Shown: positions 1 to 7,282, numbered from the stretch's first letter. The stretch is DNA of 9,252 nt from Rhizobiaceae bacterium (GCA_028865845.1 JAGWJK010000108.1:1-9252), one strand, 5' to 3'. Made by a program: numbers and translations. Notes: a model not told the origin generated them from the sequence alone.

Positions 1-275
1 ATGGCAAGCGCGCCTTCGGGAACAAGGCTATACGGCGTCGATGGCTGCCCCCTGCCGCGGCGGACGGTTTCGCGCGAGGTGACGAGGCCGTCGCGCTCCA
101 GTTCCTCGATAATGTTGGAGACCGTCTGCTTCGTCAGCCGTGTCGCGCGGGCGAGATCGGCCCGCGAAAGCACACCGTTCAGTCGCAACGCATCGATGAT
201 CACTCGCCGGTTATGGGCGCTGGTACCTTCGTGATTGGTTCCGCTCGTGGCCCGGATCGGGCGAAAATCGTTCAT
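1..275 (-). CDS. ROK-family transcriptional regulator, N-terminal part (3' end outside window)
   Basis: This is the first 91 codons of a leftward gene beginning at the ATG complementary to 273-275; the rest lies beyond the left edge. Residues about 23-70 form a MarR-like winged helix-turn-helix, with SRADLARATRLTKQTVSNII (37-56) as the helix-turn-helix. It is followed by the wing segment RRGRGQPSTPYSLVPEG (72-88), which is typical of ROK repressors just before their sugar-kinase-like effector domain. That effector domain is not in the window, so sugar binding cannot be checked. A purine-rich AGAGG lies about 10 bases before the ATG on the coding strand. ROK repressors of this type (Mlc, NagC and XylR relatives) usually control the adjacent sugar operon. 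The divergent position next to a CUT1-type ABC operon makes it the likely local repressor, by inference. The family call is firm and the target inferred. Confidence 0.88.
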   Translation of the reverse strand, partial: MNDFRPIRATSGTNHEGTSAHNRRVIIDALRLNGVLSRADLARATRLTKQTVSNIIEELERDGLVTSRETVRRGRGQPSTPYSLVPEGALA

Positions 276-287
276 CCGCGCTTGCCT

Positions 288-338
288 CTTGACACCAATA
301 AATTATTGAACAACTAATAAGTCAAGACAATTGACTTA
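288..338. promoter_or_regulatory. Divergent promoter/operator region between the ROK gene and the sugar operon
   Basis: This AT-rich stretch stands out from the GC-rich surroundings. It holds a perfect 13-bp palindrome CAATAAATTATTG (296-308). It also holds a perfect inverted repeat TAAGTCAA-5-TTGACTTA (318-338). A third pair, TTATT (303-307) and AATAA (316-320), is spaced by 8. CTTGAC at 288-293 on the plus strand and its mirror GTCAAG at 321-326 are plausible -35 boxes of two facing promoters, with weak -10 candidates about 17 bases on (near 312-317 plus, 297-303 minus). The symmetry is read directly. Assigning it as the ROK operator is an inference from position and from the AT-rich TTATT-like operators known for Mlc/NagC-type ROK proteins. 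Confidence 0.6.
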
Positions 339-412
339 AAGAAACCATAGAGTTTCAGGGGAACAAAAAGGATGTCTTGTCAGGGCATCCACAGGCGCTC
401 CGTTTCAGGATT

Positions 413-434
413 CGCATGCCCTGTATCGCATGCG
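413..434 (+). other. Small stem-loop in the leader of the binding-protein gene
   Basis: CGCATGC (413-419) and GCATGCG (428-434) are perfect inverted repeats with an 8-base loop. They lie in the presumed 5' leader, roughly 70 bases before the binding-protein start codon. No known riboswitch is recognised in the rest of the leader (339-506). The hairpin may be chance, since each arm contains the self-complementary hexamer GCATGC. Confidence 0.25.
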
Positions 435-506
435 GCCTTCACCCTTCGTTGGCGACGCACGCGCCGCCGATGAGCATCGTGACCGTCAAAAAAACTGGAG
501 GTTGGA

Positions 507-1745
507 ATGTTGAAATCGATAAACAAGACGTTGCTCGGCGCAGCCTTGATCGCTGGGTCCTTGGCATCGCACGCCTATGCGGATACGACCATCAACGCGC
601 TGTTCATGGCCCAGGCCGCCTATAGCGAGGCCGATGTGCGTGCCATGACGGACGCCTTTACGAAGGCCAATCCGGATATCAAGGTCAATCTCGAATTCGT
701 TCCTTATGAAGGCCTGCACGACAAGACCGTGCTGGCGCAGGGCTCGGGTGGTGGTTACGACGTCGTGCTCTTCGACGTCATCTGGCCGGCCGAATATGCG
801 ACCAACAAGGTGCTGGTCGACGTTTCGTCCCGCATCACCGACGATATGAAGAAGAACGTGCTGCCGGGCGCCTGGACGACGGTGCAGTATGACGGCAAAT
901 ACTACGGCATGCCGTGGATCCTGGATACCAAGTATCTGTTCTACAACAAGGAAATCCTCGAAAAGGCCGGTATCAAGGAACCGCCGAAGACCTGGGATGA
1001 GCTGACCGCACAGGCGAAGACGATCAAGGACAAGGGTCTGCTTCCGACGCCGATCGCGTGGAGCTGGTCGCAGGCCGAGGCCGCGATCTGCGACTACACG
1101 ACGCTCGTCAGCGCCTACAAGGGCGACTTCCTCAAGGACGGCAAGCCGGCGTTCCAGAGCGGCGGCGGTCTTGATGCCTTGAAGTACATGGTCAGCAGCT
1201 ATGCGTCCGGTCTCACCAACCCGAACTCCAAGGAATTCCTCGAAGAGGATGTCCGCAAGGTGTTCGAGAATGGCGATGCCGCCTTCGCGCTCAACTGGAC
1301 CTACATGTACAACATGGCCAACGACCCGAAGGACAGCAAGGTTGCCGGCAAGGTTGGCGTCGTTCCGGCGCCGGGTGTCGCAGGCAAGAGCGACGCGTCT
1401 GCGGTCAACGGTTCGATGGGCCTTGGTGTTACGACCGCCAGCAAGCATCCCGACGAGGCCTGGAAGTACATCAGCTTCATGACCTCGCAGGCGACGCAGA
1501 ACCAGTATGCCAAGCTCAGCCTGCCGATCTGGGCTTCGTCCTATGATGACCCCAGCGTCACCAAGGACCAGGAAGAGCTGATCAAGGCCGCCAAGATCAG
1601 TCTCGCCGCCATGTATCCGCGCCCGACGACGCCGAAGTACCAGGAGCTGTCGACGGCCCTGCAGCAGGCGATCCAGGAATCGCTGCTCGGCCAGTCTTCG
1701 CCGGAAGACGCATTGAAGTCCGCAGCGGACAATAGCGGCCTCTGA
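507..1745 (+). CDS. Sugar ABC transporter periplasmic solute-binding protein (CUT1 type)
   Basis: A 412-residue periplasmic binding protein that captures the transported sugar and delivers it to the two permeases. Residues 1-25 are a Sec signal peptide: basic MLKSINK, a hydrophobic core, then AYA before D26, a good signal peptidase I site with no lipobox cysteine. The mature part has the family 1 extracellular solute-binding layout: a lobe with NPDIKVNLEFVPYEGLHDK, then YDGKYYGMPWILDT...YNKEILEKAGI...PPKTWDEL, which is typical of CUT1 binding proteins. A late ALNWTYMYNMA segment and HPDEAWKYISFM follow. GGAGG at 497-501, five bases before ATG 507, fixes the start. It is the first gene of the operon and is followed by an intercistronic hairpin. 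The family is clear. The substrate cannot be read from sequence; the SIS and PfkB genes downstream suggest an amino sugar or a fructosamine. Confidence 0.93.
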   Translation: MLKSINKTLLGAALIAGSLASHAYADTTINALFMAQAAYSEADVRAMTDAFTKANPDIKVNLEFVPYEGLHDKTVLAQGSGGGYDVVLFDVIWPAEYATNKVLVDVSSRITDDMKKNVLPGAWTTVQYDGKYYGMPWILDTKYLFYNKEILEKAGIKEPPKTWDELTAQAKTIKDKGLLPTPIAWSWSQAEAAICDYTTLVSAYKGDFLKDGKPAFQSGGGLDALKYMVSSYASGLTNPNSKEFLEEDVRKVFENGDAAFALNWTYMYNMANDPKDSKVAGKVGVVPAPGVAGKSDASAVNGSMGLGVTTASKHPDEAWKYISFMTSQATQNQYAKLSLPIWASSYDDPSVTKDQEELIKAAKISLAAMYPRPTTPKYQELSTALQQAIQESLLGQSSPEDALKSAADNSGL

Positions 1746-1761
1746 GCTTGACGCTTATCAT

Positions 1762-1783
1762 CGGGCGGCGTTTTCGCCGCCCG
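1762..1783 (+). promoter_or_regulatory. Intercistronic GC-rich hairpin after the binding-protein gene
   Basis: CGGGCGGCG (1762-1770) and CGCCGCCCG (1775-1783) make a perfect 9-bp stem with a TTTT loop, 16 bases after the binding-protein stop codon. No T-run follows, so it is a poor intrinsic terminator. Such hairpins after a binding-protein gene are known in other transporter operons to protect the upstream mRNA from 3' exonucleases, or to cause partial termination, giving more binding protein than permease. That role is inferred here. It is the only sizeable gap (81 bases) in the operon. Confidence 0.7.
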
Positions 1784-1826
1784 CCTCAAGATTTCATAGG
1801 ATGCGTGAAAGAGGGGTGGCCCTGAT

Positions 1827-2711
1827 ATGTCCGGCACCTGGATGACAACCCGTGCGTGGCTGCTGATGTTGCCGCTTCTCGTGGTGATGATCGCCGTTAT
1901 CGGATGGCCACTGGTCGATACCGTCGGCCTCTCTTTCACCGATGCCAAGCTCGTCGGCACGCAGGGAAGTTTCGTCGGCATCGACAATTACACGAAGATG
2001 CTGTCGAGTTCGAACTTCCAGCGGACCCTCATCACGACGGTCTGGTTTGCGGTTATTTCCGTGGCGCTGGAGATGGTGATCGGCGTGCTGGCCGCACTGC
2101 TGCTCAATCAGGATTTCTATGGCCGCAGCGTGTTGCGAGCGCTGATGATCCTGCCCTGGGCGCTGCCGACGGTCGTCAACGCCACGCTCTGGCGGCTGAT
2201 CTACAATCCCGAATATGGCGCGCTGAATGCGGCGCTCAATCAGATCGGCATCATCGACGCCTATCGCTCCTGGCTTGGCGAGCCCGATACTGCTCTCGCC
2301 GCGCTCATCGTTGCCGATTGCTGGAAGAATTTTCCGCTGGTGGCGCTGATTGCGCTGGCTGCGCTACAAGCGGTGCCGCGCGACATCACCGCTGCGTCGC
2401 TTGTCGACGGCGCCGGCCCTCTTTCCCGCTTCCGCTTCGTCATCCTGCCTTATCTTGCCGGACCGCTGATGGTGGCGCTGGTCTTGCGCACCATCGAGGC
2501 TTTCAAGGTGTTCGACATCATCTGGGTCATGACGCGCGGCGGCCCGGCAAACAGCACCCGCACGCTGTCCATCCTCGTCTATCAGGAGGCCTTCTCTTTC
2601 CAACGCGCCGGTTCCGGTGCGTCGCTGGCGCTGATCGTGACGCTGCTCGTTACGGTGCTGGCCGTCGGCTATGCCACCCTGGTGCGTAAAACTGCGGGGA
2701 GTGCTGCCTGA
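1827..2711 (+). CDS. Sugar ABC transporter permease, MalF/UgpA type
   Basis: A 294-residue inner-membrane protein forming half of the translocation channel. The sequence shows about six hydrophobic segments: 11-36, about 68-93, about 102-122, about 155-180, about 205-222 and about 264-286. Between the fourth and fifth lies the cytoplasmic EAA loop, TAASLVDGAGPLSRFRFVILP (188-208 region), with the conserved A-DGAG core that docks on the ATPase. The start at 1827 has a purine-rich AGGGG at 1812-1816, ten bases upstream, which is slightly long. Met6 is a less likely alternative start. The stop codon shares a base with the next start (TGATG), indicating translational coupling. It has no long periplasmic insertion like that of MalF, so it is the short CUT1 form. 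Confidence 0.93.
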   Translation: MSGTWMTTRAWLLMLPLLVVMIAVIGWPLVDTVGLSFTDAKLVGTQGSFVGIDNYTKMLSSSNFQRTLITTVWFAVISVALEMVIGVLAALLLNQDFYGRSVLRALMILPWALPTVVNATLWRLIYNPEYGALNAALNQIGIIDAYRSWLGEPDTALAALIVADCWKNFPLVALIALAALQAVPRDITAASLVDGAGPLSRFRFVILPYLAGPLMVALVLRTIEAFKVFDIIWVMTRGGPANSTRTLSILVYQEAFSFQRAGSGASLALIVTLLVTVLAVGYATLVRKTAGSAA

Positions 2712-3556
2712 TGGAGCGAAAAAATCCAGTCTTCATGGTCTTCATCTACGTTTGTGCGCTGCTGCTTGCCGTCGTCATCCTGGCGCCGATCCTGTGGCTC
2801 TTCATCATGAGTATTTCGCCGGCCGCGGATCTCGCTGCCAAGCCGTTGCGCTGGTGGCCGCAGACGGCCGATTTCTCGCGGTATCAGGTTCTGCTTTCGA
2901 CGGTTGAAAACAGCGCCGGCGCCGCTTTTACGGCATCGCTGCGCAACAGCATCGAAGTCTCGGGCATGGCGACGATCGTGGCGATTGCGCTTGCCATACC
3001 GGCAGGCTGGGCCGTGTCGCGCACGCCTTCGGTCGGTTGGTCGTTGTCCATGGTGATTGCCACCTACATGTTGCCGCCGGTGGCGCTTGCCGTTCCGCTT
3101 TACATGAGCCTTGCCTATTTCGGCATGCTCAACAACGTTTTCGGCCTGGCTCTGGTCTATCTGACCATTCTTGCGCCGTTCACGACATGGCTGATGAAAT
3201 CGGGCTTCGATTCCATTCCAAAGGAGATCGAATCCGCCGCAATGATCGATGGCGCCGGCCTGTTTCAGACCTTGAAGATCATCACGCTGCCGCTCGCCAT
3301 GCCTGTGATGGCGACCTCTGCGCTCTTCGCTTTCCTTCTTGCCTGGGATGAATTCTTCTATGCGCTGCTCTTTACCTCGGATCAGCGTGCAAAGACCCTC
3401 ACGGTCGAGATTGCCGATCTCGCCGGTGGCCGTGTTTCCGATTACGGACTGATCGCAACTGCCGGTGTGCTGGCCGCTCTGCCGCCGGTGCTGATCGGTC
3501 TTGTCATGCAACGCGCCCTGATTTCGGGGCTGACCAATGGCGGCGTGAAGGGATGA
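2711..3556 (+). CDS. Sugar ABC transporter permease, MalG/UgpE type
   Basis: A 281-residue inner-membrane protein, the second channel subunit. The N-terminal segment 8-34 is a long hydrophobic helix ending in ILWLFIMSIS, typical of MalG-like permeases. Further membrane segments lie near 85-103, 112-138, 141-162, 196-217 and 246-270. The EAA loop is at about 173-198 (IESAAMIDGAGLFQTLKI followed by TLPLAMP), and AWDEFFYALLF (211-221) is a conserved MalG-family signature. The ATG overlaps the TGA of the preceding permease by one base, with GGGGAG at 2696-2701 as ribosome site. It is expected to pair one-to-one with that permease. Confidence 0.94.
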   Translation: MERKNPVFMVFIYVCALLLAVVILAPILWLFIMSISPAADLAAKPLRWWPQTADFSRYQVLLSTVENSAGAAFTASLRNSIEVSGMATIVAIALAIPAGWAVSRTPSVGWSLSMVIATYMLPPVALAVPLYMSLAYFGMLNNVFGLALVYLTILAPFTTWLMKSGFDSIPKEIESAAMIDGAGLFQTLKIITLPLAMPVMATSALFAFLLAWDEFFYALLFTSDQRAKTLTVEIADLAGGRVSDYGLIATAGVLAALPPVLIGLVMQRALISGLTNGGVKG

Positions 3557-3558
3557 AC

Positions 3559-4575
3559 ATGACCAAGGAAAACAACCGCCCGTCAGGGCTTGCCGCAATC
3601 GACCGGGAAATGGCGCGCCAGCATTCGGATGCGATCGCGTCCTATGAAGGTGCCGCTGCGATGGCGGCGAAGGCTGCCGCTTCATTGAAGCGGACCGGCC
3701 GGCTGCTGTTGTTGGGCATGGGCGGCTCCCATGCCGTGAACCGCGCTGTCGAACCGCTTTACCGCGCGGCCGGCATCGACGCTATCGCGCTGCCGCTCTC
3801 CGAGCAGCTCGGCCAGCCTTTAACGCTGGAAGGTCGCACGGTCTTCATCACCTCTCAATCCGGTGAGAGCGCCGAAGTCGTGCGCTGGTTCAACGAAACG
3901 GGCGGTAACGGCGATACTTTCGGCCTGACGCTCGAAGGCAGTTCGTTCCTGGCCAAGACGGCGCCGTCGCTCGTCGGGGCGGGCGGCACCGAGCTTGCCT
4001 TTGCCGCAACGCGCAGCCTGACTGTATCCTTCGCGCTTCATCTCGCCATATTTGCCGCTCTCGGCGAAGACCCGCAGGCGGCGCTTGCCGTGCTCAAGGC
4101 GCCGAAAGTGCTCGACATTGCGCCGGCACTTGCTGCACTTGAACATGTCGCCACTATCGTCACTTCCGGCCGTCGTCTTCAGGGCGTTGCGGAGGCGTTG
4201 GCGCTCGGCCTCACCGAGCTGTCGCGCCGCCCATGCTTTTCGCTGGATGGCGGCCAGTTGCGCCATGGGCCGATGGAAATGCTGGGACCGTCGATTGGCG
4301 TCGTCCTGTTCCGTGGACGCGATGCCACAGCCGGCCTCGTCACCGCGATGGCGCTTTCGGCAGTCGAAACGGGTGCACCGGTCATCATCTTCGATTGTTC
4401 CGGCGAGGCGCCGGTGTCCGGCGCCGTGACGCTGCAGTTCCAACCGGCCGACGGACTTGCCGCCATCCTGCAGATGCTGCCCGTCGGTCAGCTGCTGATG
4501 ATTGCCTTTGCCGATGCCCGGGTCGAGAATGCCGGAACGCCGGTGCGCTCCACCAAGATCACCCGGAGCGAATGA
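3559..4575 (+). CDS. SIS-domain sugar-phosphate isomerase/deaminase or deglycase (GlmS-isomerase-like)
   Basis: A cytoplasmic protein of two tandem SIS domains, like the isomerase half of GlmS without the glutaminase domain. Numbering here counts from ATG 3553 (340 residues). SIS1 is at about 35-165 with LLLLGMGGSHAV (51-62) and the phosphate-binding SQSGES (101-106). SIS2 is at about 195-320. Aligned by eye with E. coli GlmS, E222 matches E488, H238 (in RHGP) matches H504, and K335 near the C terminus matches K603, while K485 and E481 are replaced. The same E/H pair 16 residues apart is reported for fructosamine-6-phosphate deglycases (FraB, FrlB). It therefore may deaminate glucosamine-6-phosphate (NagB-II/AgaS-like) or cleave a phosphorylated Amadori compound. 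ATG 3559 is preferred because AAGGG (3548-3552) lies six bases before it; ATG 3553 overlaps the previous stop and has no spacing. Confidence 0.85.
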   Translation: MTKENNRPSGLAAIDREMARQHSDAIASYEGAAAMAAKAAASLKRTGRLLLLGMGGSHAVNRAVEPLYRAAGIDAIALPLSEQLGQPLTLEGRTVFITSQSGESAEVVRWFNETGGNGDTFGLTLEGSSFLAKTAPSLVGAGGTELAFAATRSLTVSFALHLAIFAALGEDPQAALAVLKAPKVLDIAPALAALEHVATIVTSGRRLQGVAEALALGLTELSRRPCFSLDGGQLRHGPMEMLGPSIGVVLFRGRDATAGLVTAMALSAVETGAPVIIFDCSGEAPVSGAVTLQFQPADGLAAILQMLPVGQLLMIAFADARVENAGTPVRSTKITRSE

Positions 4576-5505
4576 ATGAAGCCGATCGCCGTCATCGGCA
4601 ATGTCAATGTCGACCTCATTCTCGGGCCGGCGGCACCTTGGCCGAAGGCCGGCACGGAGATCATCGTCGACCACGACGAATTGCGGGTCGGCGGTGCGGC
4701 CGGGAACTGTGCGCTTGCCTGGGATGGGCTCGATGTCGATTACGAGATCGCTGCCAATGTCGGCAATGATCAGTTCGGGCGCTGGCTGAGCGATGCCTTT
4801 GGCGCGCGTGGCGCCCGATGGCCGGTCCGGCCGGAGGGGACGACGCTTTCCGTCGGTATTACCCATCCGGACGGCGAGCGCACCTTCTTCACCACAAGGG
4901 GACATCTGCCGCGCCTGAGCCTTGCCGATGTCTATGCCGTAATCGATGGCGACCTGTTGTCGGGTGGCTACGTGCTGCTGTGCGGCTCATTCCTGACCGA
5001 GGATCTGACGCGCGATTACGATACCCTGTTCGATTGGGCCGACCGGCATGCCATCACGCTCGCGCTGGATACAGGCTGGCCGCTCGACGGCTGGACGGCG
5101 GAAAATCGTGCGGCGGCGCGGCAGTGGCTGTCGCGTTGCCGCGTCGCTCTTCTGAACGAGATCGAATCCACGACGCTGGCCGGGGTCGATGATCCGATCA
5201 AGGCCGCGCGCGCGTTGCGATCTCACATGCCGGATGGCGCGATCGTTGTCGTCAAGCGCGGACCGAACGGAGCTGTGGGTATCGGCGCTGATGGCAATCC
5301 TGCTTCCGCCGTCGCGCCGCCCGTCAAGGTGGTCGACACGATCGGGGCAGGCGATGTCTTCAATGCCGGGTTCCTCGTCTCACTTGCGCGCGGCGAACCG
5401 CTTCCAGCGTGTCTTGCCGCTGCCACAGCGATCGCTTCGCTCGCCATTTCCACTCTTCCGCGCAGCTACGGCGCCGCCAAACCATCCGAAAAGGCCGTTC
5501 CATGA
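4576..5505 (+). CDS. PfkB-family (ribokinase-like) carbohydrate kinase
   Basis: A 309-residue cytoplasmic kinase that would phosphorylate the imported sugar with ATP. It starts with the family's AVIGNVNVDLIL (5-16). It carries the first PfkB signature around GGAAGNCALAW (39-49), with the glycine pair that contacts substrate. The LLNEIE motif is at 192-197 and VVKRGPNG at 225-232. The second PfkB signature, DTIGAGDVFNAGF, is at 254-266 and includes the anion hole GAGD and catalytic base D260. Length is normal for the family. The ATG follows the SIS stop directly with no gap (GGAG at 4564-4567). The stop overlaps the ATPase start as ATGA. The kinase plus SIS enzyme pair is shared with fructoselysine catabolism (FrlD/FrlB) and with amino-sugar use; sequence alone does not decide the substrate or the phosphorylated position. 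Confidence 0.92.
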   Translation: MKPIAVIGNVNVDLILGPAAPWPKAGTEIIVDHDELRVGGAAGNCALAWDGLDVDYEIAANVGNDQFGRWLSDAFGARGARWPVRPEGTTLSVGITHPDGERTFFTTRGHLPRLSLADVYAVIDGDLLSGGYVLLCGSFLTEDLTRDYDTLFDWADRHAITLALDTGWPLDGWTAENRAAARQWLSRCRVALLNEIESTTLAGVDDPIKAARALRSHMPDGAIVVVKRGPNGAVGIGADGNPASAVAPPVKVVDTIGAGDVFNAGFLVSLARGEPLPACLAAATAIASLAISTLPRSYGAAKPSEKAVP

Positions 5506-6566
5506 GCGCACTCGAAATTCAGAATATCCGCAAGACCTATGGCGACGTCGAAACGCTGAAGGGAATTGATATCGCGCTGGAAAGCGGTGAGTTCCTGGTG
5601 CTGCTCGGCCCGTCCGGCTGCGGCAAGTCCACGCTTCTGAACATCATCGCCGGGCTTGCCGAAGCGACGAGCGGCGATGTCAGGATCGGCGGACGCACGG
5701 TCATCGGCGTTCACCCGAAGGATCGCGATATCGCCATGGTGTTCCAATCCTATGCGCTCTATCCGAACCTTTCGGTGCATCGCAACATCGGCTTCGGTCT
5801 CGAAATGCGGAAAGTGCCGGCGGCCGAGCGTGACAAGGCGGTGAGGGAGGCGGCGAAGCTTTTGCAGATCGAGGCGCTGCTCGATCGTAAACCAAGCCAG
5901 CTTTCGGGAGGGCAGCGGCAACGCGTGGCGATCGGCCGGGCGCTCGTGCGCAAACCGGAAGTCTTTCTTTTCGATGAACCGCTATCGAACCTCGATGCCA
6001 AGCTGCGCATGGAAATGCGCACCGAGCTGCGTCGGCTTCACCAGATGCTGCAAACCACGGTGGTCTACGTTACCCATGACCAGATCGAGGCGATGACGCT
6101 TGCAACACGCATCGCCGTGATGCGGGACGGCCGGATCGAGCAGCTGGGAACGCCGGAGGAAATCTACAATCGTCCCGCGACGCTCTATGTGGCGACCTTC
6201 GTCGGGGCGCCGCCAATGAACCTGCTCAATGCGACCGTCGAAGACGGTGGGCTGAGCATCGATGGCACGCCGGTCATACTGCCGCTGCCGCATGGTGCGC
6301 AGAAGCTCGATCAAGGCAGGGAGCTGGTTGTCGGAATCAGGCCCGAGGCGTTGCATCTCAGTGCGGGCGGTGTCATCGAAGCCACCTGCGAAGTTGCCGA
6401 ACTGACCGGTCCCGAACTGATCGTTACGGCGCGAGCCGGATCGCAACGGCTGACCGCCAGCCTGCCGCCGAGGACGATCGTTCAGACAGGAGATATGCTG
6501 AAGCTCGATTTCGAAAACGACACGCTGCATATTTTCGATCGCGCAAGCGGCCAGCGGATCGGTTGA
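5502..6566 (+). CDS. Sugar ABC transporter ATP-binding protein, MalK/UgpC/MsmX type
   Basis: A 354-residue ATPase that powers the two permeases at the cytoplasmic face. Motifs in order: Walker [10 protein letters not shown] (36-44), Q-loop Q82 in [10 protein letters not shown], signature LSGGQRQR (134-141), Walker B VFLFDEP (154-160) with catalytic E159, D-loop SNLDAKLR (162-169) and switch H192. After [25 protein letters not shown], the C-terminal about 115 residues match the MalK-type regulatory region with a TOBE domain ([11 protein letters not shown]). The open frame extends upstream to 5409. ATG 5502 is nevertheless the start, because it matches the normal family N terminus and overlaps the kinase stop by four bases. 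It is the last gene of the operon. An ATPase encoded apart from its permeases, after the catabolic genes, resembles the frl-type order. Confidence 0.95.
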   Translation: MSALEIQNIRKTYGDVETLKGIDIALESGEFLVLLGPSGCGKSTLLNIIAGLAEATSGDVRIGGRTVIGVHPKDRDIAMVFQSYALYPNLSVHRNIGFGLEMRKVPAAERDKAVREAAKLLQIEALLDRKPSQLSGGQRQRVAIGRALVRKPEVFLFDEPLSNLDAKLRMEMRTELRRLHQMLQTTVVYVTHDQIEAMTLATRIAVMRDGRIEQLGTPEEIYNRPATLYVATFVGAPPMNLLNATVEDGGLSIDGTPVILPLPHGAQKLDQGRELVVGIRPEALHLSAGGVIEATCEVAELTGPELIVTARAGSQRLTASLPPRTIVQTGDMLKLDFENDTLHIFDRASGQRIG

Positions 6567-6592
6567 TCCGTCCTCGCCTCGAACGGGGCCAC

Positions 6593-6606
6593 CACCATGC
6601 ATGGTG
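6593..6606. repeat. Perfect 14-bp palindrome between convergent genes
   Basis: CACCATGCATGGTG reads the same on both strands and lies in the 56-base gap between the ATPase stop and the tetR-type gene stop. It has no loop and no flanking T-run, so it is not a standard intrinsic terminator, although this gap is where transcripts from both sides should end. Its function is unknown. Confidence 0.4.
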
Positions 6607-6622
6607 ATAAGCCGGATGGGAG

Positions 6623-7246
6623 CTACCGTCCTTCGTTCTCCGCGACCCCGAACTTCAGCCCATCGATAAGCAGACCAAGCATGCTGTCGAGATATGCCTC
6701 GCCATCCGGCTCCGATGCGCCCATCGAAAGGTAGGCGATCGCGCGCAGCAGGTCATATGCCTCGATGTCTCTTCTGATTTCCCCGGCGGCCGCTGCGGCA
6801 TCCAGCAGCTGGGCGAGGGCGGGTTCAAAATTGGAGCGGAAATAGGTCGGCAGCTCGTCGTAGGCGGGATCGCCGGAATGCAGAGCTACCACAAGCCCTT
6901 TCTTTGCCGCCAGGAATCCCGTGAAGCGCTTCAGCCAGCGCGCCAGTGCCTCTCCGGCAGGGTACGATGCCGCAAGAACGGCAGCCTGTTCGGTGCAGGC
7001 ATCGACCTCTCGTCGGAAGACGGCTGAAATCAGGTCGGAGCGTTTCGGAAAGCGGCGATAGAGCGTCGCGATGCCGACGCCGGCCTTGGACGCGATCTCG
7101 CGCACCGGTGCGTCGACCCCCGATGTAACGAACACCTCCTTGGCCGCCTGCAACAGAATGTCTTCGTTCTGACGCGCGTCCGCCCTCATAGCGCGTTTGC
7201 TTCCGGTACTTTTTTCCTGATCGACCTGCGACACGATCAAAACCAT
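6623..7246 (-). CDS. TetR/AcrR-family transcriptional repressor
   Basis: A leftward gene of 207 residues from the outermost ATG (complement of 7244-7246). The N-terminal DNA-binding domain is clear: ILLQAAKEVFVTSGV (30-44), then the helix-turn-helix PVREIASKAGVGIATLYRRF (47-66), followed by KRSDLISAVF. The rest (about 80-207) is an all-helical ligand and dimerisation domain that cannot be assigned to a ligand class by eye. Met20 (7189), giving MRADARQNEDIL, is an alternative start with GGAAG about ten bases upstream. The outer start has a weaker AAGAG. It diverges from an SDR gene, and the gap holds two near-identical palindromes that are its likely operators. A self-regulating local repressor of the SDR gene is the simplest reading. 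Confidence 0.92.
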   Translation of the reverse strand: MVLIVSQVDQEKSTGSKRAMRADARQNEDILLQAAKEVFVTSGVDAPVREIASKAGVGIATLYRRFPKRSDLISAVFRREVDACTEQAAVLAASYPAGEALARWLKRFTGFLAAKKGLVVALHSGDPAYDELPTYFRSNFEPALAQLLDAAAAAGEIRRDIEAYDLLRAIAYLSMGASEPDGEAYLDSMLGLLIDGLKFGVAENEGR

Positions 7247-7253
7247 TCGTCTC

Positions 7254-7282
7254 TTGATAAACGGATCAATGTTCCGTATATG
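7254..7282 (+). promoter_or_regulatory. Candidate promoter of the SDR gene
   Basis: TTGATA (7254-7259) and TATATG (7277-7282) are separated by 17 bases, a fair sigma-70-like pair about 88 bases before the SDR start codon. The spacer is occupied by the first palindrome (7261-7277), so a bound repressor would exclude RNA polymerase. No transcription start can be read from sequence alone. Confidence 0.5.
7261..7277. promoter_or_regulatory. Probable TetR operator O1
   Basis: ACGGATCAATGTTCCGT is a 17-bp palindrome about A7269, with seven of eight pairs matching. It shares the core GGATCA-n-TG-n-TCCG with the second site centred 29 bp away. It lies in the presumed spacer of the SDR promoter and 15 bases upstream of the outer tetR-type start, which suits repression of both genes. 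Confidence 0.65.

Noticed and set aside
377..625. Leader open frame overlapping the start of the binding-protein gene
   Set aside because: It has no ribosome site and runs out of frame into the signal-peptide region; there is no sign of a regulatory leader peptide.
486..1448. 320-codon open frame antisense to the binding-protein gene
   Set aside because: It lies wholly opposite a clear binding-protein gene, its translation is a low-complexity mix rich in Arg, His and Val, and there is no ribosome site. It is a by-product of high third-position GC.
2669..3685. 338-codon antisense open frame across the second permease
   Set aside because: The translation is dominated by Arg, His and Gln with no domain, and it spans two real genes on the other strand.
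3820..4905. 361-codon antisense open frame opposite the SIS and kinase genes
   Set aside because: It has Arg/Asp/Gly-rich nonsense composition and runs across a gene junction. The opposite strand carries full SIS and PfkB motifs.
5409..5501. N-terminal extension of the ATPase from an upstream ATG
   Set aside because: The added residues come from reading the kinase gene out of frame. The family N terminus and the ATGA overlap point to 5502.
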